DNA of 64,000 bases from Pseudomonadota bacterium (lineage in GTDB: Bacteria > Pseudomonadota > Alphaproteobacteria > Caulobacterales > Caulobacteraceae), in assembly GCA_023412655.1 (NCBI GenBank), contig JAEYNH010000122.1, positions 3,710-67,709 on the forward strand, in the 5' to 3' direction. A model generated the notes under the pieces. That model did no database searches, was not told the origin of the DNA, and saw only the letters and a list, made by a program, of their open reading frames with translations. The translations under genes were made by a program, and so were the position numbers. Below, piece by piece: positions 16,593 through 25,816 of the stretch. Each line of letters starts with the position of its first letter. The first letter of the stretch is position 1.

Positions 16593-18821
16593 ATGGATCC
16601 GAAAGTCCTCGTCACCGTCATTCTGTTCGGCCCGCTGCTGGGTGCGATCACCGCCGGCCTGTTCGGCCGCGTGATCCCCGCGAAGGTCAGCCAGTCCGTC
16701 ACCACGGGCCTGCTGTTCCTCTCGGCCGCCCTGTCGTGGGTGGTGTTCAGCCAGTGGACCTGGGGCGGCCTGGAGCCGTTCACCATCACCTACGCCCCCT
16801 TCATCCACGTGGGCGACTTCGTCTCCAACTGGTCGTTCCGCCTGGACGGCCTGTCGGCGGTGATGCTGGTGGTGGTGACCAGCGTCTCCTCGCTCGTGCA
16901 CCTCTATTCCTGGGGCTACATGGCCGATGATCCGCACAAGCCGCGGTTCTTCGCCTACCTGTCGCTCTTCACCTTCGCCATGCTGGCGCTGGTCAGCGCC
17001 GCCGACTTCATGCAGCTGTTCTTCGGCTGGGAAGGCGTGGGTCTGGCGAGCTATCTGCTCATCGGTTTCTGGTTCAAGAAGCCCACCGCCAACGCCGCCT
17101 CGATCAAGGCCTTCGTTGTGAACCGCGTGGGCGACTTCGGCTTCGCCCTCGGCATCATGACGGTGTTCTGGGCGTTCGGGACCATCCAGTTCGCCGAGAT
17201 CTTCCCGCAGGTCGTCGCCAACGCCGACCGCACCTGGGCGTTCATTGGCCGCGACTGGCGCCTGATGGATCTGGCCTGCGGCCTGCTGTTCATCGGCGCC
17301 ATGGGCAAGTCGGCCCAGTTCTTCCTGCACACCTGGCTGCCTGACGCCATGGAAGGCCCGACCCCGGTGTCGGCCCTCATCCACGCCGCCACCATGGTGA
17401 CGGCCGGCGTCTACATGGTCTGCCTGCTGTCGCCGATGTTCGAGTACGCCCCGGTGGCCAAGAACATCGTCACCGTGATCGGCGCGGTCACCGCCCTGTT
17501 CGCGGCTACGGTCGGCCTGACTCAGAACGACATCAAGCGGGTGATCGCCTATTCGACCTGTTCGCAGCTGGGCTACATGTTCTTCGCGGCGGGCCTGGGC
17601 GCCTACCAGGCGGCCATGTTCCACCTGTTCACCCACGCCTTCTTCAAGGCCCTGCTGTTCCTGGGCGCCGGCTCGGTGATCCACGGCATGGCCCACGAGC
17701 AGGACATGCGCCGCTACGGCGGCCTGGCGAAGTACCTGCCGGTCACCTATGCGGTGATGACCATCGGCACCATCGCCATCACCGGCCTGGGCTTCCCGGG
17801 CGTCGGCCTCGGCATGCCCGCCCTGGAGCTCGGCTTCGCCGGCTTCTACTCGAAGGACGCCATCATTCACGCCGCCTACGAGGCCGCCGAAGCCGGCCAC
17901 GCCATCGGCTGGTTCGCATTCATCATCGGGGTGCTCGTGGCGGGCCTGACGGCCTTCTACTCCTGGCGCCTGGCGTTCTTCACGTTCAACGGCAAGCCCC
18001 GCTGGACCAGCGAGGACCTCGAGCACCACTGGCACAACCGCGACCACCTCGACACGCCCGGCGTGCACGGCGGCCACATCAGCGAAGCCCAGCATGAAAC
18101 CCATGAGGAGCCGCTGGCGGACCATCCGACCGAGCACGCCCACGGCCATGGTCCGGCGCTGCCGCACGAGAGCCCCTGGAACATGCGCCTGCCGCTGATC
18201 CTGCTGGCCATCGGCGCGATCTTCGCCGGCTTCGCTTTCCACCATCAGTTCATCGGCGAGCACAACGCCGAGTTCTGGAAGGGCGCCATCTACGACGCCG
18301 CTGCTGACCACGGCCCGAGCGCCGCTCATGCCGCGACGGCTGGCCAGGAGGCCACCGAAGCGGCTCAGAACGCCGCCGGACCGGTGCCCCCGCCGCATGG
18401 CGCGGAAGCCGAGGCCGAGGGCCACCACGCGCCGCTGTGGGTCTATCTCGCCCCGCTGCTCGCCTCGGTGCTGGGCCTGCTGGTGGCCGCCTACATCTAC
18501 CTGATGCGGGAAGGGCTGGGCGCGCGCCTGGCCGCCCGCGGCGGGCCGCTCTACACGTTCTTCTACAACAAGTGGTTCTTCGACGAGCTGTACAACGCGA
18601 CCTTCGTGCGCGGGGCCAAGTTCCTCGGCGACCTGTTCTGGAAGGGCGGGGACCAGAAGATCATCGACGGCCTGGGTCCGGACGGCGTCTCGGCGCTGTC
18701 GGTCAAGGTCGGCAAGGGCGCCGGCCGCCTCCAGTCCGGCTATGTGTACCACTACGCGTTCGTGATGCTCCTGGGCGTCGCGGGCCTGCTGACCTACGCC
18801 CTCTGGGCCTGGAACGCCTGA
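16593..18821 (+). CDS. nuoL: NADH-quinone oxidoreductase subunit L, with His-rich insert
   Basis: A 742-residue distal proton-pumping subunit of the Mrp-antiporter type. The conserved core is intact, for example FFGWEGVGLASYLLIGFW and HTWLPDAMEGPTPVSALIHAATMV with the essential Lys/His network. The protein is over 100 residues longer than E. coli NuoL (613). The excess falls around residues 470-530, rich in His, Glu and Asp (HHWHNRDHLDTPGVHGGH and EHAHGHG), and 568-612, an Ala/His/Pro-rich linker. A C-terminal region beginning GPLYTFFYNKWFFDELYN resumes the normal fold (lateral helix and final anchor). Confidence 0.95.
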   Translation: MDPKVLVTVILFGPLLGAITAGLFGRVIPAKVSQSVTTGLLFLSAALSWVVFSQWTWGGLEPFTITYAPFIHVGDFVSNWSFRLDGLSAVMLVVVTSVSSLVHLYSWGYMADDPHKPRFFAYLSLFTFAMLALVSAADFMQLFFGWEGVGLASYLLIGFWFKKPTANAASIKAFVVNRVGDFGFALGIMTVFWAFGTIQFAEIFPQVVANADRTWAFIGRDWRLMDLACGLLFIGAMGKSAQFFLHTWLPDAMEGPTPVSALIHAATMVTAGVYMVCLLSPMFEYAPVAKNIVTVIGAVTALFAATVGLTQNDIKRVIAYSTCSQLGYMFFAAGLGAYQAAMFHLFTHAFFKALLFLGAGSVIHGMAHEQDMRRYGGLAKYLPVTYAVMTIGTIAITGLGFPGVGLGMPALELGFAGFYSKDAIIHAAYEAAEAGHAIGWFAFIIGVLVAGLTAFYSWRLAFFTFNGKPRWTSEDLEHHWHNRDHLDTPGVHGGHISEAQHETHEEPLADHPTEHAHGHGPALPHESPWNMRLPLILLAIGAIFAGFAFHHQFIGEHNAEFWKGAIYDAAADHGPSAAHAATAGQEATEAAQNAAGPVPPPHGAEAEAEGHHAPLWVYLAPLLASVLGLLVAAYIYLMREGLGARLAARGGPLYTFFYNKWFFDELYNATFVRGAKFLGDLFWKGGDQKIIDGLGPDGVSALSVKVGKGAGRLQSGYVYHYAFVMLLGVAGLLTYALWAWNA

Positions 18822-18836
18822 GGGGGATAACGACCA

Positions 18837-20321
18837 ATGCCGCTTCTCTCCCTTATCACCTACGCCCCGCTGATCGGCGTCGCCGGCATCCTGGCGCTGC
18901 GCCTCTTCGGCAAGGCCGATGACGCCAGGACGGTCAGCGCGACCAAATGGATCGCGTTCGTCACCACCCTGGCGACCTTCGCGCTCTCGGTGCTGCTGGT
19001 TGTCCAGTACGACCCGGCCAATCCAGGCTTCCAGTTCGTGGAAGAGGCGCCGTGGTTCGCGGGCCTCAGCTACCGCATGGGTGTTGACGGGATCTCGATC
19101 CTGTTCGTCCTGCTCACGGCCTTCCTGATGCCGCTCTGCATCGCCGCCTCGTGGAACTCCATCGAGAAGCGGGTGCCGGAATACATGATCGCCTTCCTGG
19201 TCCTCGAGACCCTGGTGATCGGCGTGTTCTGCGCGCTTGACCTCGTACTGTTCTACATCTTCTTCGAGTTCGGCCTGGTCCCGATGTTCCTGATCATCGG
19301 CATCTGGGGCGGCGCGCGGCGCGTGTACGCGGCCTTCAAGTTCTTCCTCTACACCCTGCTGGGCTCGGTGCTCATGCTGGCGGCGATCCTCTACATGATC
19401 GGCACGACCGGCACGGCCTCGATCCCCGAGCTGATGGCCTATGACTTCCCGGGCGGGGTGCAGACTTGGCTGTGGCTGGCCTTCTTCGCCTCGTTCGCGG
19501 TGAAGATGCCGATGTGGCCGGTGCACACCTGGCTGCCGGACGCCCACGTGGAAGCTCCGACGGCCGGTTCGGTCATCCTGGCGGGCATCCTGCTGAAGAT
19601 GGGCGGCTACGGCTTCATGCGTTTCAGCCTGCCGATGTTCCCGAACGCCTCCGAGATGTTCGCCCCGCTGGTGTTCGCCCTGTCGGTGATCGCGATCATC
19701 TACACCTCGCTGGTCGCCTTCCGGCAGACCGACATCAAGAAGCTGATCGCCTACTCCTCGGTGGCCCACATGGGCTTCGTGACCATGGGCATCTTCTCGG
19801 GCAACGCCGCCGGCGAGCAGGGCGCCCTGTTCCAGATGATCTCCCACGGGGTGATCTCGGGCGCGCTCTTCCTCTGTGTCGGCGTGGTCTACGACCGCAT
19901 GCACACCCGCGAGATCGCCTTCTACGGCGGGCTCGTGAACCGCATGCCGTGGTACGCGGCCGTCTTCATGCTGTTCACCATGGGCAACGTGGGCCTGCCG
20001 GGCACCTCGGGCTTCGTGGGCGAGATCCTGACCATGACCGGCGCCTACCAGGCCTCGACCTGGACGGCGGCGCTCGCCGCCACCGGCATGATCCTGTCGG
20101 CGGTCTATGCGCTCACCCTCTACCGGCGCGTGGTCTTCGGCGAGCTGGCGAACCCGAAGCTGGCCACCATCACCGACCTCGATTGGCGGGAAGTGGCGAT
20201 CTTCGCCCCGCTGATCATCTCCACCCTGTATCTGGGCATCCAGCCCAATTCCGTCTTCAACCTGACCGCGGCTTCGGTGGACCAGCTCGTCGCTGCCTAC
20301 CGGGCGGCCACCGGCGGGTGA
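18837..20321 (+). CDS. nuoM: NADH-quinone oxidoreductase subunit M
   Basis: A 494-residue antiporter-like proton-pumping subunit with about 14 hydrophobic helices. The discontinuous-helix region HTWLPDAHVEAPTAGSVILAG is at about residues 231-251. The catalytic Glu lies in FFEFGLVPMFLIIGIWG. It lies 15 bases after nuoL and 11 before nuoN. Confidence 0.97.
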   Translation: MPLLSLITYAPLIGVAGILALRLFGKADDARTVSATKWIAFVTTLATFALSVLLVVQYDPANPGFQFVEEAPWFAGLSYRMGVDGISILFVLLTAFLMPLCIAASWNSIEKRVPEYMIAFLVLETLVIGVFCALDLVLFYIFFEFGLVPMFLIIGIWGGARRVYAAFKFFLYTLLGSVLMLAAILYMIGTTGTASIPELMAYDFPGGVQTWLWLAFFASFAVKMPMWPVHTWLPDAHVEAPTAGSVILAGILLKMGGYGFMRFSLPMFPNASEMFAPLVFALSVIAIIYTSLVAFRQTDIKKLIAYSSVAHMGFVTMGIFSGNAAGEQGALFQMISHGVISGALFLCVGVVYDRMHTREIAFYGGLVNRMPWYAAVFMLFTMGNVGLPGTSGFVGEILTMTGAYQASTWTAALAATGMILSAVYALTLYRRVVFGELANPKLATITDLDWREVAIFAPLIISTLYLGIQPNSVFNLTAASVDQLVAAYRAATGG

Positions 20322-20332
20322 GGGGCCTCTAG

Positions 20333-21763
20333 ATGAACTTCGCTGCTGACCTCTCGCTCGCGTTTCCGGAGCTGATCCTCGCCGTCGGCGCCCTCGCGCT
20401 GTTGGTGGTGGGCGCCTTCGCCCCGCGCGCCCCCGCGGCCGTGGGCGCCGCGGCCGTGGTCGCCCTCCTGGCGGCCGCGGTGGCTGCCGCCACCCAGCCG
20501 TTCGGCGTCGCCTTTGGCGGCGGGCTGATCTCGGACGCCGCCTCGGCCTTCGCCAAGGTGGCCATCTATGTGGCCTCGGCCGTGGCCATCCCGCTGGGGC
20601 AGCCGTGGTTCGAACGCCGCGGCGTGCGCAACTTCGAGTTCCCGGTCCTGGTCCTGCTCGCCGCCCTGGGCATGGGCATGATGGCGTCGGCGGGCGACCT
20701 GATCTCGCTCTATATCGGCGTCGAGCTGCATTCGCTCGCCCTTTACGTCCTGGCCGCCATGTACCGGGACGACGCGAAGGCGTCCGAAGCCGGCCTGAAG
20801 TACTTCGTGCTGGGCGCGCTCTCGTCGGGCCTGCTGCTCTACGGCGCCAGCCTGATCTACGGCTTCGCCGGCTCGACCGTGTTCAGCGAGATCGCGGTCG
20901 CCGTCCAGAGCGGTGCGGGTACGGGCGCGCTGTTCGGCCTCGTCTTCCTGATCTGCGGCCTGGCGTTCAAGGTTTCGGCCGCGCCGTTCCACATGTGGAC
21001 GCCCGACGTTTACGAAGGCGCGCCGACGCCGGTCGTGGCCTTCTTCGCAGCGGCCCCGAAGCTGGCGGCCATGGTGCTGTTCGCGCGGGCGCTCGCCGAG
21101 GCCTTCCCGGGCGCGACGGGTCAATGGCAGCAGGTGCTGGTCGCCATCGCGCTGATCTCGATCGCGGTGGGGGCTTTCGCCGGCCTGGTTCAGAAGAACC
21201 TGAAGCGCCTGTGGGCCTACTCCTCGATCGCCAATATCGGCTACGCCACCCTGGGTCTGGCCGCCGGCACCAACGAGGGCGTGCAGTCCATGCTCGTCTT
21301 CATGGTGCTCTACATGATCGACGTCACGGGCTTCTTCGCCTGCCTCGCGGCGCTGTCACGCCAGGGCCGGGCCATGGAAACCATCGACGACATGGCCGGC
21401 CTCATCAAGGAACAGCCCGGCCTCGCCCTGGCCATGACGGCCTTCTCCCTTTCGGCGCTGGGCCTGCCGCCCTTCTCGGGCTTCTGGGCGAAGGTCTTCG
21501 TCTTCAAGGCCGCGATCGACGCTGGCCTGTGGGTCCCCGCGGTGCTGGGTCTGGTGGGTTCGGTCGTGGCCGCGTTCTACTACCTGCGCCTTCTGAAGTC
21601 GGTGTGGTTCGACGCCAGCGCCGGCGCTACCGACAAGCCGCCGATGGAGGCGCGCGGGACGGCTCTCGCCCTCGGCCTGTTCTCGTTCCCGCTGGTGCTC
21701 GCCGCCCTGGTCTGGATCTATCCGGCCGCCGGCCAGGCGGCGCAGGCCTTCGGGCTTGGCTGA
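20333..21763 (+). CDS. nuoN: NADH-quinone oxidoreductase subunit N
   Basis: A 476-residue antiporter-like subunit, the third of the NuoL/M/N set. Family stretches include YIGVELHSLALYVLAAM, LKYFVLGALSSGLLLYGASL and PFHMWTPDVYEGAPTPVVAFF. It is the last complex I gene. The birA start (TTG 21756) lies inside its 3' end, so transcription and probably translation run on. Confidence 0.96.
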   Translation: MNFAADLSLAFPELILAVGALALLVVGAFAPRAPAAVGAAAVVALLAAAVAAATQPFGVAFGGGLISDAASAFAKVAIYVASAVAIPLGQPWFERRGVRNFEFPVLVLLAALGMGMMASAGDLISLYIGVELHSLALYVLAAMYRDDAKASEAGLKYFVLGALSSGLLLYGASLIYGFAGSTVFSEIAVAVQSGAGTGALFGLVFLICGLAFKVSAAPFHMWTPDVYEGAPTPVVAFFAAAPKLAAMVLFARALAEAFPGATGQWQQVLVAIALISIAVGAFAGLVQKNLKRLWAYSSIANIGYATLGLAAGTNEGVQSMLVFMVLYMIDVTGFFACLAALSRQGRAMETIDDMAGLIKEQPGLALAMTAFSLSALGLPPFSGFWAKVFVFKAAIDAGLWVPAVLGLVGSVVAAFYYLRLLKSVWFDASAGATDKPPMEARGTALALGLFSFPLVLAALVWIYPAAGQAAQAFGLG

Positions 21764-22499
21764 TCACGCGCCGATCGAGGCCTACGACAGCCTCGACTCG
21801 ACCAACGCCGAGGCGCGCCGACGCGCCGAGGCCGGCGAGGCGGGACCGGTCTGCATCACCGCTGCGGTGCAGACCGCCGGCCGCGGCCGGCGCGGGCGGC
21901 CCTGGTCCACGCGGCCAGGGAACCTTGCCGCGACGTTGTTGATGGCCACCGAGGCGCCGGCGGGCGAGGCGGCCCAGCTCTCGTTCGTGGCCGCGCTGGC
22001 CGCCTGCGATCTGGCCGACGCCTGCCTTGGCGTCGGCGTCGCCCAGCTCAAATGGCCCAATGACGTCCTGATCCATGGCCGCAAGGCCGTGGGCATTCTC
22101 GTGGAGTCAGGCCCTCGCGGCGACGGGCGGCTCTGGCTGGCCGTGGGCGTCGGCGTGAATCTGGCGCACGCACCGCAGGACGTGGAGCGGCCAGCCGCGG
22201 CTTTCGCCGACTACATGCAAGGGCCGCCACCTGAGCCGCGGGCGGCGCTGGATGTGCTGGCCCCCGCGTTTGAACGCTGGCGCCGGGCATGGGCCACGCA
22301 GGGCTTTGCGGCCATTGCGGACGCCTGGACCACCCGCGCCGTCGGCCTGGGCGGACGCTGCGAGGCGCGACTGCCCCACCGGACGCTGATCGGTGTGGCG
22401 GAAGGCATGGACGCGGACGGCGCGCTGAGGCTCAGGCTGGACGACGGCGATCTTGAGCGCATAACGGCGGGCGACGTGTTCTTCGGGGGGGCGATCTGA
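21756..22499 (+). CDS. birA: Biotin--[acetyl-CoA carboxylase] ligase (monofunctional BirA)
   Basis: A 247-residue cytoplasmic enzyme that activates biotin to biotinyl-AMP and attaches it to the BCCP lysine of carboxylases. The substrate motifs LDSTNAEARR, TAGRGRRGRPW (about 41-51) and LKWPNDVLI are present. It lacks the N-terminal winged helix of E. coli BirA, so it is the catalytic-only form and cannot act as a biotin repressor. The start is TTG 21756, overlapping the nuoN end by 8 bases. The next gene coaX overlaps its stop by one base. Confidence 0.92.
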   Translation: MADHAPIEAYDSLDSTNAEARRRAEAGEAGPVCITAAVQTAGRGRRGRPWSTRPGNLAATLLMATEAPAGEAAQLSFVAALAACDLADACLGVGVAQLKWPNDVLIHGRKAVGILVESGPRGDGRLWLAVGVGVNLAHAPQDVERPAAAFADYMQGPPPEPRAALDVLAPAFERWRRAWATQGFAAIADAWTTRAVGLGGRCEARLPHRTLIGVAEGMDADGALRLRLDDGDLERITAGDVFFGGAI

Positions 22500-23272
22500 T
22501 GCTGCTGGCCATCGAGCAGGGCAACACCAACACCATGTTCGCCGTCTATGACGGCAAACGCTGGATCGCCCAGTGGCGGTCGGCCACGGAATCCAGCCGC
22601 ACCGCCGACGAGTATGCGGTCTGGCTGTCGCAACTCCTGTCCATGGCGGGCCTGGCCCTTGGCGCCTTCGACGGCTGCATCATCTCGAGCGTAGTGCCGC
22701 AGTCGATCTTCAACCTGCGCAACCTGGCCCGGCGCTACCTCAAGGTGGAGCCGCTGGTGATCGGCGAGAACGCCGAACTCGGCATCCCGGTGCGCATCGA
22801 CAAGCCTTCCGAGGCCGGCGCTGACCGCCTCGTCAACGCCATCGGCGCCCACATCGTCTACCCGGGCGCGCTGATCGTCATCGACAGCGGAACGGCCACC
22901 ACCTTCGATGTGGTCGCCGCTGACGGCGGGTTCGAGGGCGGCGTGATCGCCCCGGGGATCAACCTCTCGATGGAGGCGTTGCACACCGCGGCGGCGAAAC
23001 TTCCCCGGGTCGCCATCCAGAGACCCCAGCGGGTCGTGGGCACGGATACGGTGGGCGCCATGCAGTCGGGCGTGTTCTGGGGCTACATCGCCCTCATCGA
23101 AGGCCTGATCACCCGCATCAAGGCGGAGCGCGACGAACCCATGACCGTGGTCGCCACTGGTGGCGTCGCCTCGCTGTTCCACGGCGCCACCGCGGCGATC
23201 GACAAGTTCGATCCCGACCTCACCATTCGCGGCATGCTGGAGATCTGGCGCCGCAACCAAGGCAAGGCTTGA
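22499..23272 (+). CDS. coaX: Type III pantothenate kinase
   Basis: A 257-residue ASKHA-fold kinase that makes 4'-phosphopantothenate, the first step of CoA synthesis. Motifs follow the CoaX pattern: an N-terminal phosphate loop, AIEQGNTNTMFAV (usually D-x-G-N-T; here the Asp is replaced by Glu), then GADRLVNAIGA and IDSGTATTFDVV with the catalytic Asp region. GGVIAPGINLSMEAL follows. Type III enzymes need a monovalent cation and are not inhibited by CoA. It sits in the usual alphaproteobacterial order between birA and rnj, overlapping both by one base. Confidence 0.93.
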   Translation: MLLAIEQGNTNTMFAVYDGKRWIAQWRSATESSRTADEYAVWLSQLLSMAGLALGAFDGCIISSVVPQSIFNLRNLARRYLKVEPLVIGENAELGIPVRIDKPSEAGADRLVNAIGAHIVYPGALIVIDSGTATTFDVVAADGGFEGGVIAPGINLSMEALHTAAAKLPRVAIQRPQRVVGTDTVGAMQSGVFWGYIALIEGLITRIKAERDEPMTVVATGGVASLFHGATAAIDKFDPDLTIRGMLEIWRRNQGKA

Positions 23273-24954
23273 TGCCCCGTACAGACGCTTCCGACGAACT
23301 CGTGTTCCTGCCCCTGGGCGGGTCGAACGAGATCGGGATGAACTTCAATCTCTACGGCTTCGGGCCGGCGCATGATCGTAAGTGGATCGTCGTCGACCTT
23401 GGCGTGACCTTCGGGGACCAGACCACCCCCGGCGTCGAGGTGATCCTCCCCGACCCAGAGTTCATCGAGGAGTACGCCGACCGCATCCTCGGCATCGTGC
23501 TCACCCACGCCCATGAGGACCACATCGGCGCCGTCGCCTGGCTCTGGCCCCGCCTGAAGGCGCCGATCTATGCGACCCCCTTCACCGCCTTCGTGCTGCG
23601 CGAGAAGCTGCGGGAGGCGGACCTGCTGGACGAGGCGCAGATCACCGAGGTGCCGTTGGGCGGCCAGATCGAGCTTGGCCCGTTCAGCCTTGAGCTGATC
23701 ACCCTGACCCACTCGATACCCGAACCGAACGGCCTGGCCATCAGGACGCCGCTCGGCACCGTGCTGCACACGGGGGACTGGAAGATCGACCCCGACCCGT
23801 TGCTGGGCGGTCCGACCGACGTCGACCGGATCCGCGAACTCGGTGACGAGGGCGTGCTGGCGATGGTCTGCGACAGCACCAACGTCTTCCAGGATGGGCA
23901 CGCCGGCTCGGAGGCCGAGGTCCGTGCGGCCCTGACGCCGTTGATCGGTGGCCTGAAGGGCAAGGTGGCGGTGGCCTGCTTCGCCTCCAATGTCGCGCGC
24001 ATGGACAGTGTGATCCGGGCTGCCGAGGCCGCGGGGCGGCGGGTTTGCCTGGTCGGCCGCTCGATGCACCGCATGGCGGCCGCGGCCAAGTCCGTGGGCC
24101 TCATGCAAGACGTCCAGCCGTTCCTCGATGACACCGAGGCCAAGCACCTGCCGGCGCAGCAGGTGCTCTACCTCTGCACCGGCAGCCAGGGCGAGCCGCG
24201 GGCGGCGCTCGCGCGCATCGCCGACGGCACCCATCCCCATGTCAGCCTCGGGGCTGGGGACGCCGTGGTCTTCTCCAGCCGTGTGATCCCCGGTAACGAG
24301 ATCCCGATCCGCAACCTTCAGAACAAGCTGACCGAGCGGGGCGTGCGGCTCTACACCGAGCGCGACCACCCGGGCATCCACGTCAGCGGCCACCCGTGCC
24401 GTGATGAACTGGCGGAAATGTACCGGTGGGCGAGGCCCGAAATCGCCGTGCCCACCCATGGTGAGCGGCGCCACCTCATGGAGCATGCCGCCTTCGCCCG
24501 GGACCTGCAGGTGCCGCAGCAGGTGACGCCCCGCAACGGTGACATGGTCCGCCTGGCGCCCGGCCGGGCCGAGGTGATCGACGAGGTGCCCTCGGGCCGG
24601 CTGTTCGTGGACGCCGGCGTGCTGACGCCTGAGAACGGCGATGCCCTGCGCGAGCGGCGGCACGCCTCCTACAACGGCATGGTCGCCGTCTCCGTGGTGC
24701 TCGACGGCCGCAACAAGATCGCCGCCGGCCCGGCCGTGCGCGCCCTGGGCCTGCCCAGCGACGAGGACTATCCGCTGGAGGAGGCGCTGGACGATCTGGC
24801 CGACGAGGCCGAGGAGGCCCTCGGCCGGCTCAAGGGCGAGCAGCGCGAACTGGATGGCGACGTCGAGACAGCCATCTCCCGCGCGGTCAAGAAGGCCTGC
24901 CAGCGCATCTGGGGGCGGCGTCCCGTGGTCGAGACGACGGTACTCAGGGTCTGA
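23272..24954 (+). CDS. rnj: Ribonuclease J
   Basis: A 560-residue metallo-beta-lactamase/beta-CASP ribonuclease with endo- and 5'-3' exonuclease activity in mRNA decay and rRNA maturation. The metal motif THAHEDHIGA (about 79-88) matches H-x-H-x-D-H. Further landmarks are GDWKIDPDPLLGG, the beta-CASP stretch ACFASNVARMDSV, and SGHPCRDELAEMYRWARPEIAVPTHGE. A small C-terminal domain follows. ATG 23272 is chosen over TTG 23269; it overlaps the coaX stop. Confidence 0.93.
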   Translation: MPRTDASDELVFLPLGGSNEIGMNFNLYGFGPAHDRKWIVVDLGVTFGDQTTPGVEVILPDPEFIEEYADRILGIVLTHAHEDHIGAVAWLWPRLKAPIYATPFTAFVLREKLREADLLDEAQITEVPLGGQIELGPFSLELITLTHSIPEPNGLAIRTPLGTVLHTGDWKIDPDPLLGGPTDVDRIRELGDEGVLAMVCDSTNVFQDGHAGSEAEVRAALTPLIGGLKGKVAVACFASNVARMDSVIRAAEAAGRRVCLVGRSMHRMAAAAKSVGLMQDVQPFLDDTEAKHLPAQQVLYLCTGSQGEPRAALARIADGTHPHVSLGAGDAVVFSSRVIPGNEIPIRNLQNKLTERGVRLYTERDHPGIHVSGHPCRDELAEMYRWARPEIAVPTHGERRHLMEHAAFARDLQVPQQVTPRNGDMVRLAPGRAEVIDEVPSGRLFVDAGVLTPENGDALRERRHASYNGMVAVSVVLDGRNKIAAGPAVRALGLPSDEDYPLEEALDDLADEAEEALGRLKGEQRELDGDVETAISRAVKKACQRIWGRRPVVETTVLRV

Positions 24955-25027
24955 CGCGGGGCGATCCGGCAGCCACCTGCCGTCGGGTGATCTGCACGCC
25001 GGCGATGCTATGCGCTATACCGCGCCC

Positions 25028-25450
25028 ATGATCGGAAAACTCAATCACGTGGGCGTGGCCACGCCCTCCATCGACGAAGCTGTGAAACTCTATCGCGACG
25101 TTCTGGGCGCCACGAAGATTGGCGAGAAGTTCGTCATGCCGGAGCAGGGCGTCTGGGTCTGTTTCGTCGACCTGCCGAACAGCCAGATCGAGCTGATCGA
25201 GCCGGCCGGCGACAACTCGCCGCTGAAGGGCTTCCTTGAAAAGAACCCGGCCGGCGGGCAGCACCACATCTGTTTCGAGGTGGACGACATCATCGCCGCG
25301 CGCGATGACATGGCGGCCAAGGGCGCGACGGTGCTGAACAACGGCCAGCCGCGCATCGGAGCGCACGGGACGCCGGTGATCTTCGTCCATCCGAAGAACA
25401 TGGGCGGCGTGCTGGTGGAACTGATGGAAACGCCGAAAGGGGCGCACTGA
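25028..25450 (+). CDS. mce: Methylmalonyl-CoA epimerase
   Basis: A 140-residue vicinal-oxygen-chelate protein that interconverts (R)- and (S)-methylmalonyl-CoA in propionyl-CoA catabolism. The start MIGKLNHVGVATPSIDEAV carries the first metal His. QHHICFEVDDI carries the second conserved His. GVLVELMETP near the end provides the metal Glu. ATG 25028 gives the standard N terminus. ATG 25010, six codons earlier, is also possible and neither has a strong ribosome site. The DUF1467 gene overlaps its stop by one base. Confidence 0.9.
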   Translation: MIGKLNHVGVATPSIDEAVKLYRDVLGATKIGEKFVMPEQGVWVCFVDLPNSQIELIEPAGDNSPLKGFLEKNPAGGQHHICFEVDDIIAARDDMAAKGATVLNNGQPRIGAHGTPVIFVHPKNMGGVLVELMETPKGAH

Positions 25451-25710
25451 TGGGTCCGATCACGTCCGTCGCGATCTTCCTCACCATCTGGTGGACAGTG
25501 CTGTTCGCCGTGCTGCCTTGGGGCGTCCAGAGCCACTACGAGGCGGGCATCGACAAGGGCGACGGCGGCGACCCCGGCGCACCGGTCGATCCCAAGCTGA
25601 AGCAGAAGTTCCTGACCACCACCTGGATCTCGGCGCTGGTCTTTGGCGTGATCTTCGCCATCATCCAGCTCGGCGTGGTGAAGCTCCCGTCGCTCCCGTC
25701 GGGCTACTAG
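25450..25710 (+). CDS. DUF1467 family small membrane protein
   Basis: An 86-residue protein with two membrane helices (about 6-24 and 56-76) joined by an acidic, Gly/Asp-rich loop, and ending VKLPSLPSGY. The N terminus GPITSVAIFLTIWWTVLFAVLP with the WW-x2-LFAVLPWG pattern is typical of DUF1467. This alphaproteobacterial family of unknown function is regularly found between mce and proS. ATG 25450 is coupled to the mce stop. Confidence 0.85.
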   Translation: MGPITSVAIFLTIWWTVLFAVLPWGVQSHYEAGIDKGDGGDPGAPVDPKLKQKFLTTTWISALVFGVIFAIIQLGVVKLPSLPSGY

Positions 25711-25816
25711 TCGCCCGCCCCGGAGCCGAACCGCCACAGGCGCGTTGCCAAGCTTCGCGAGGGAAGGCTATCAACGCGCCTCCTTCCCGCCCTGAATCCT
25801 TAGGATACCCGAGACG

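Noticed and set aside
16431..19904. Minus-strand open frame of 1157 codons opposite nuoK-M
   Set aside because: Complementary to certain genes with intact membrane motifs; no recognisable protein.
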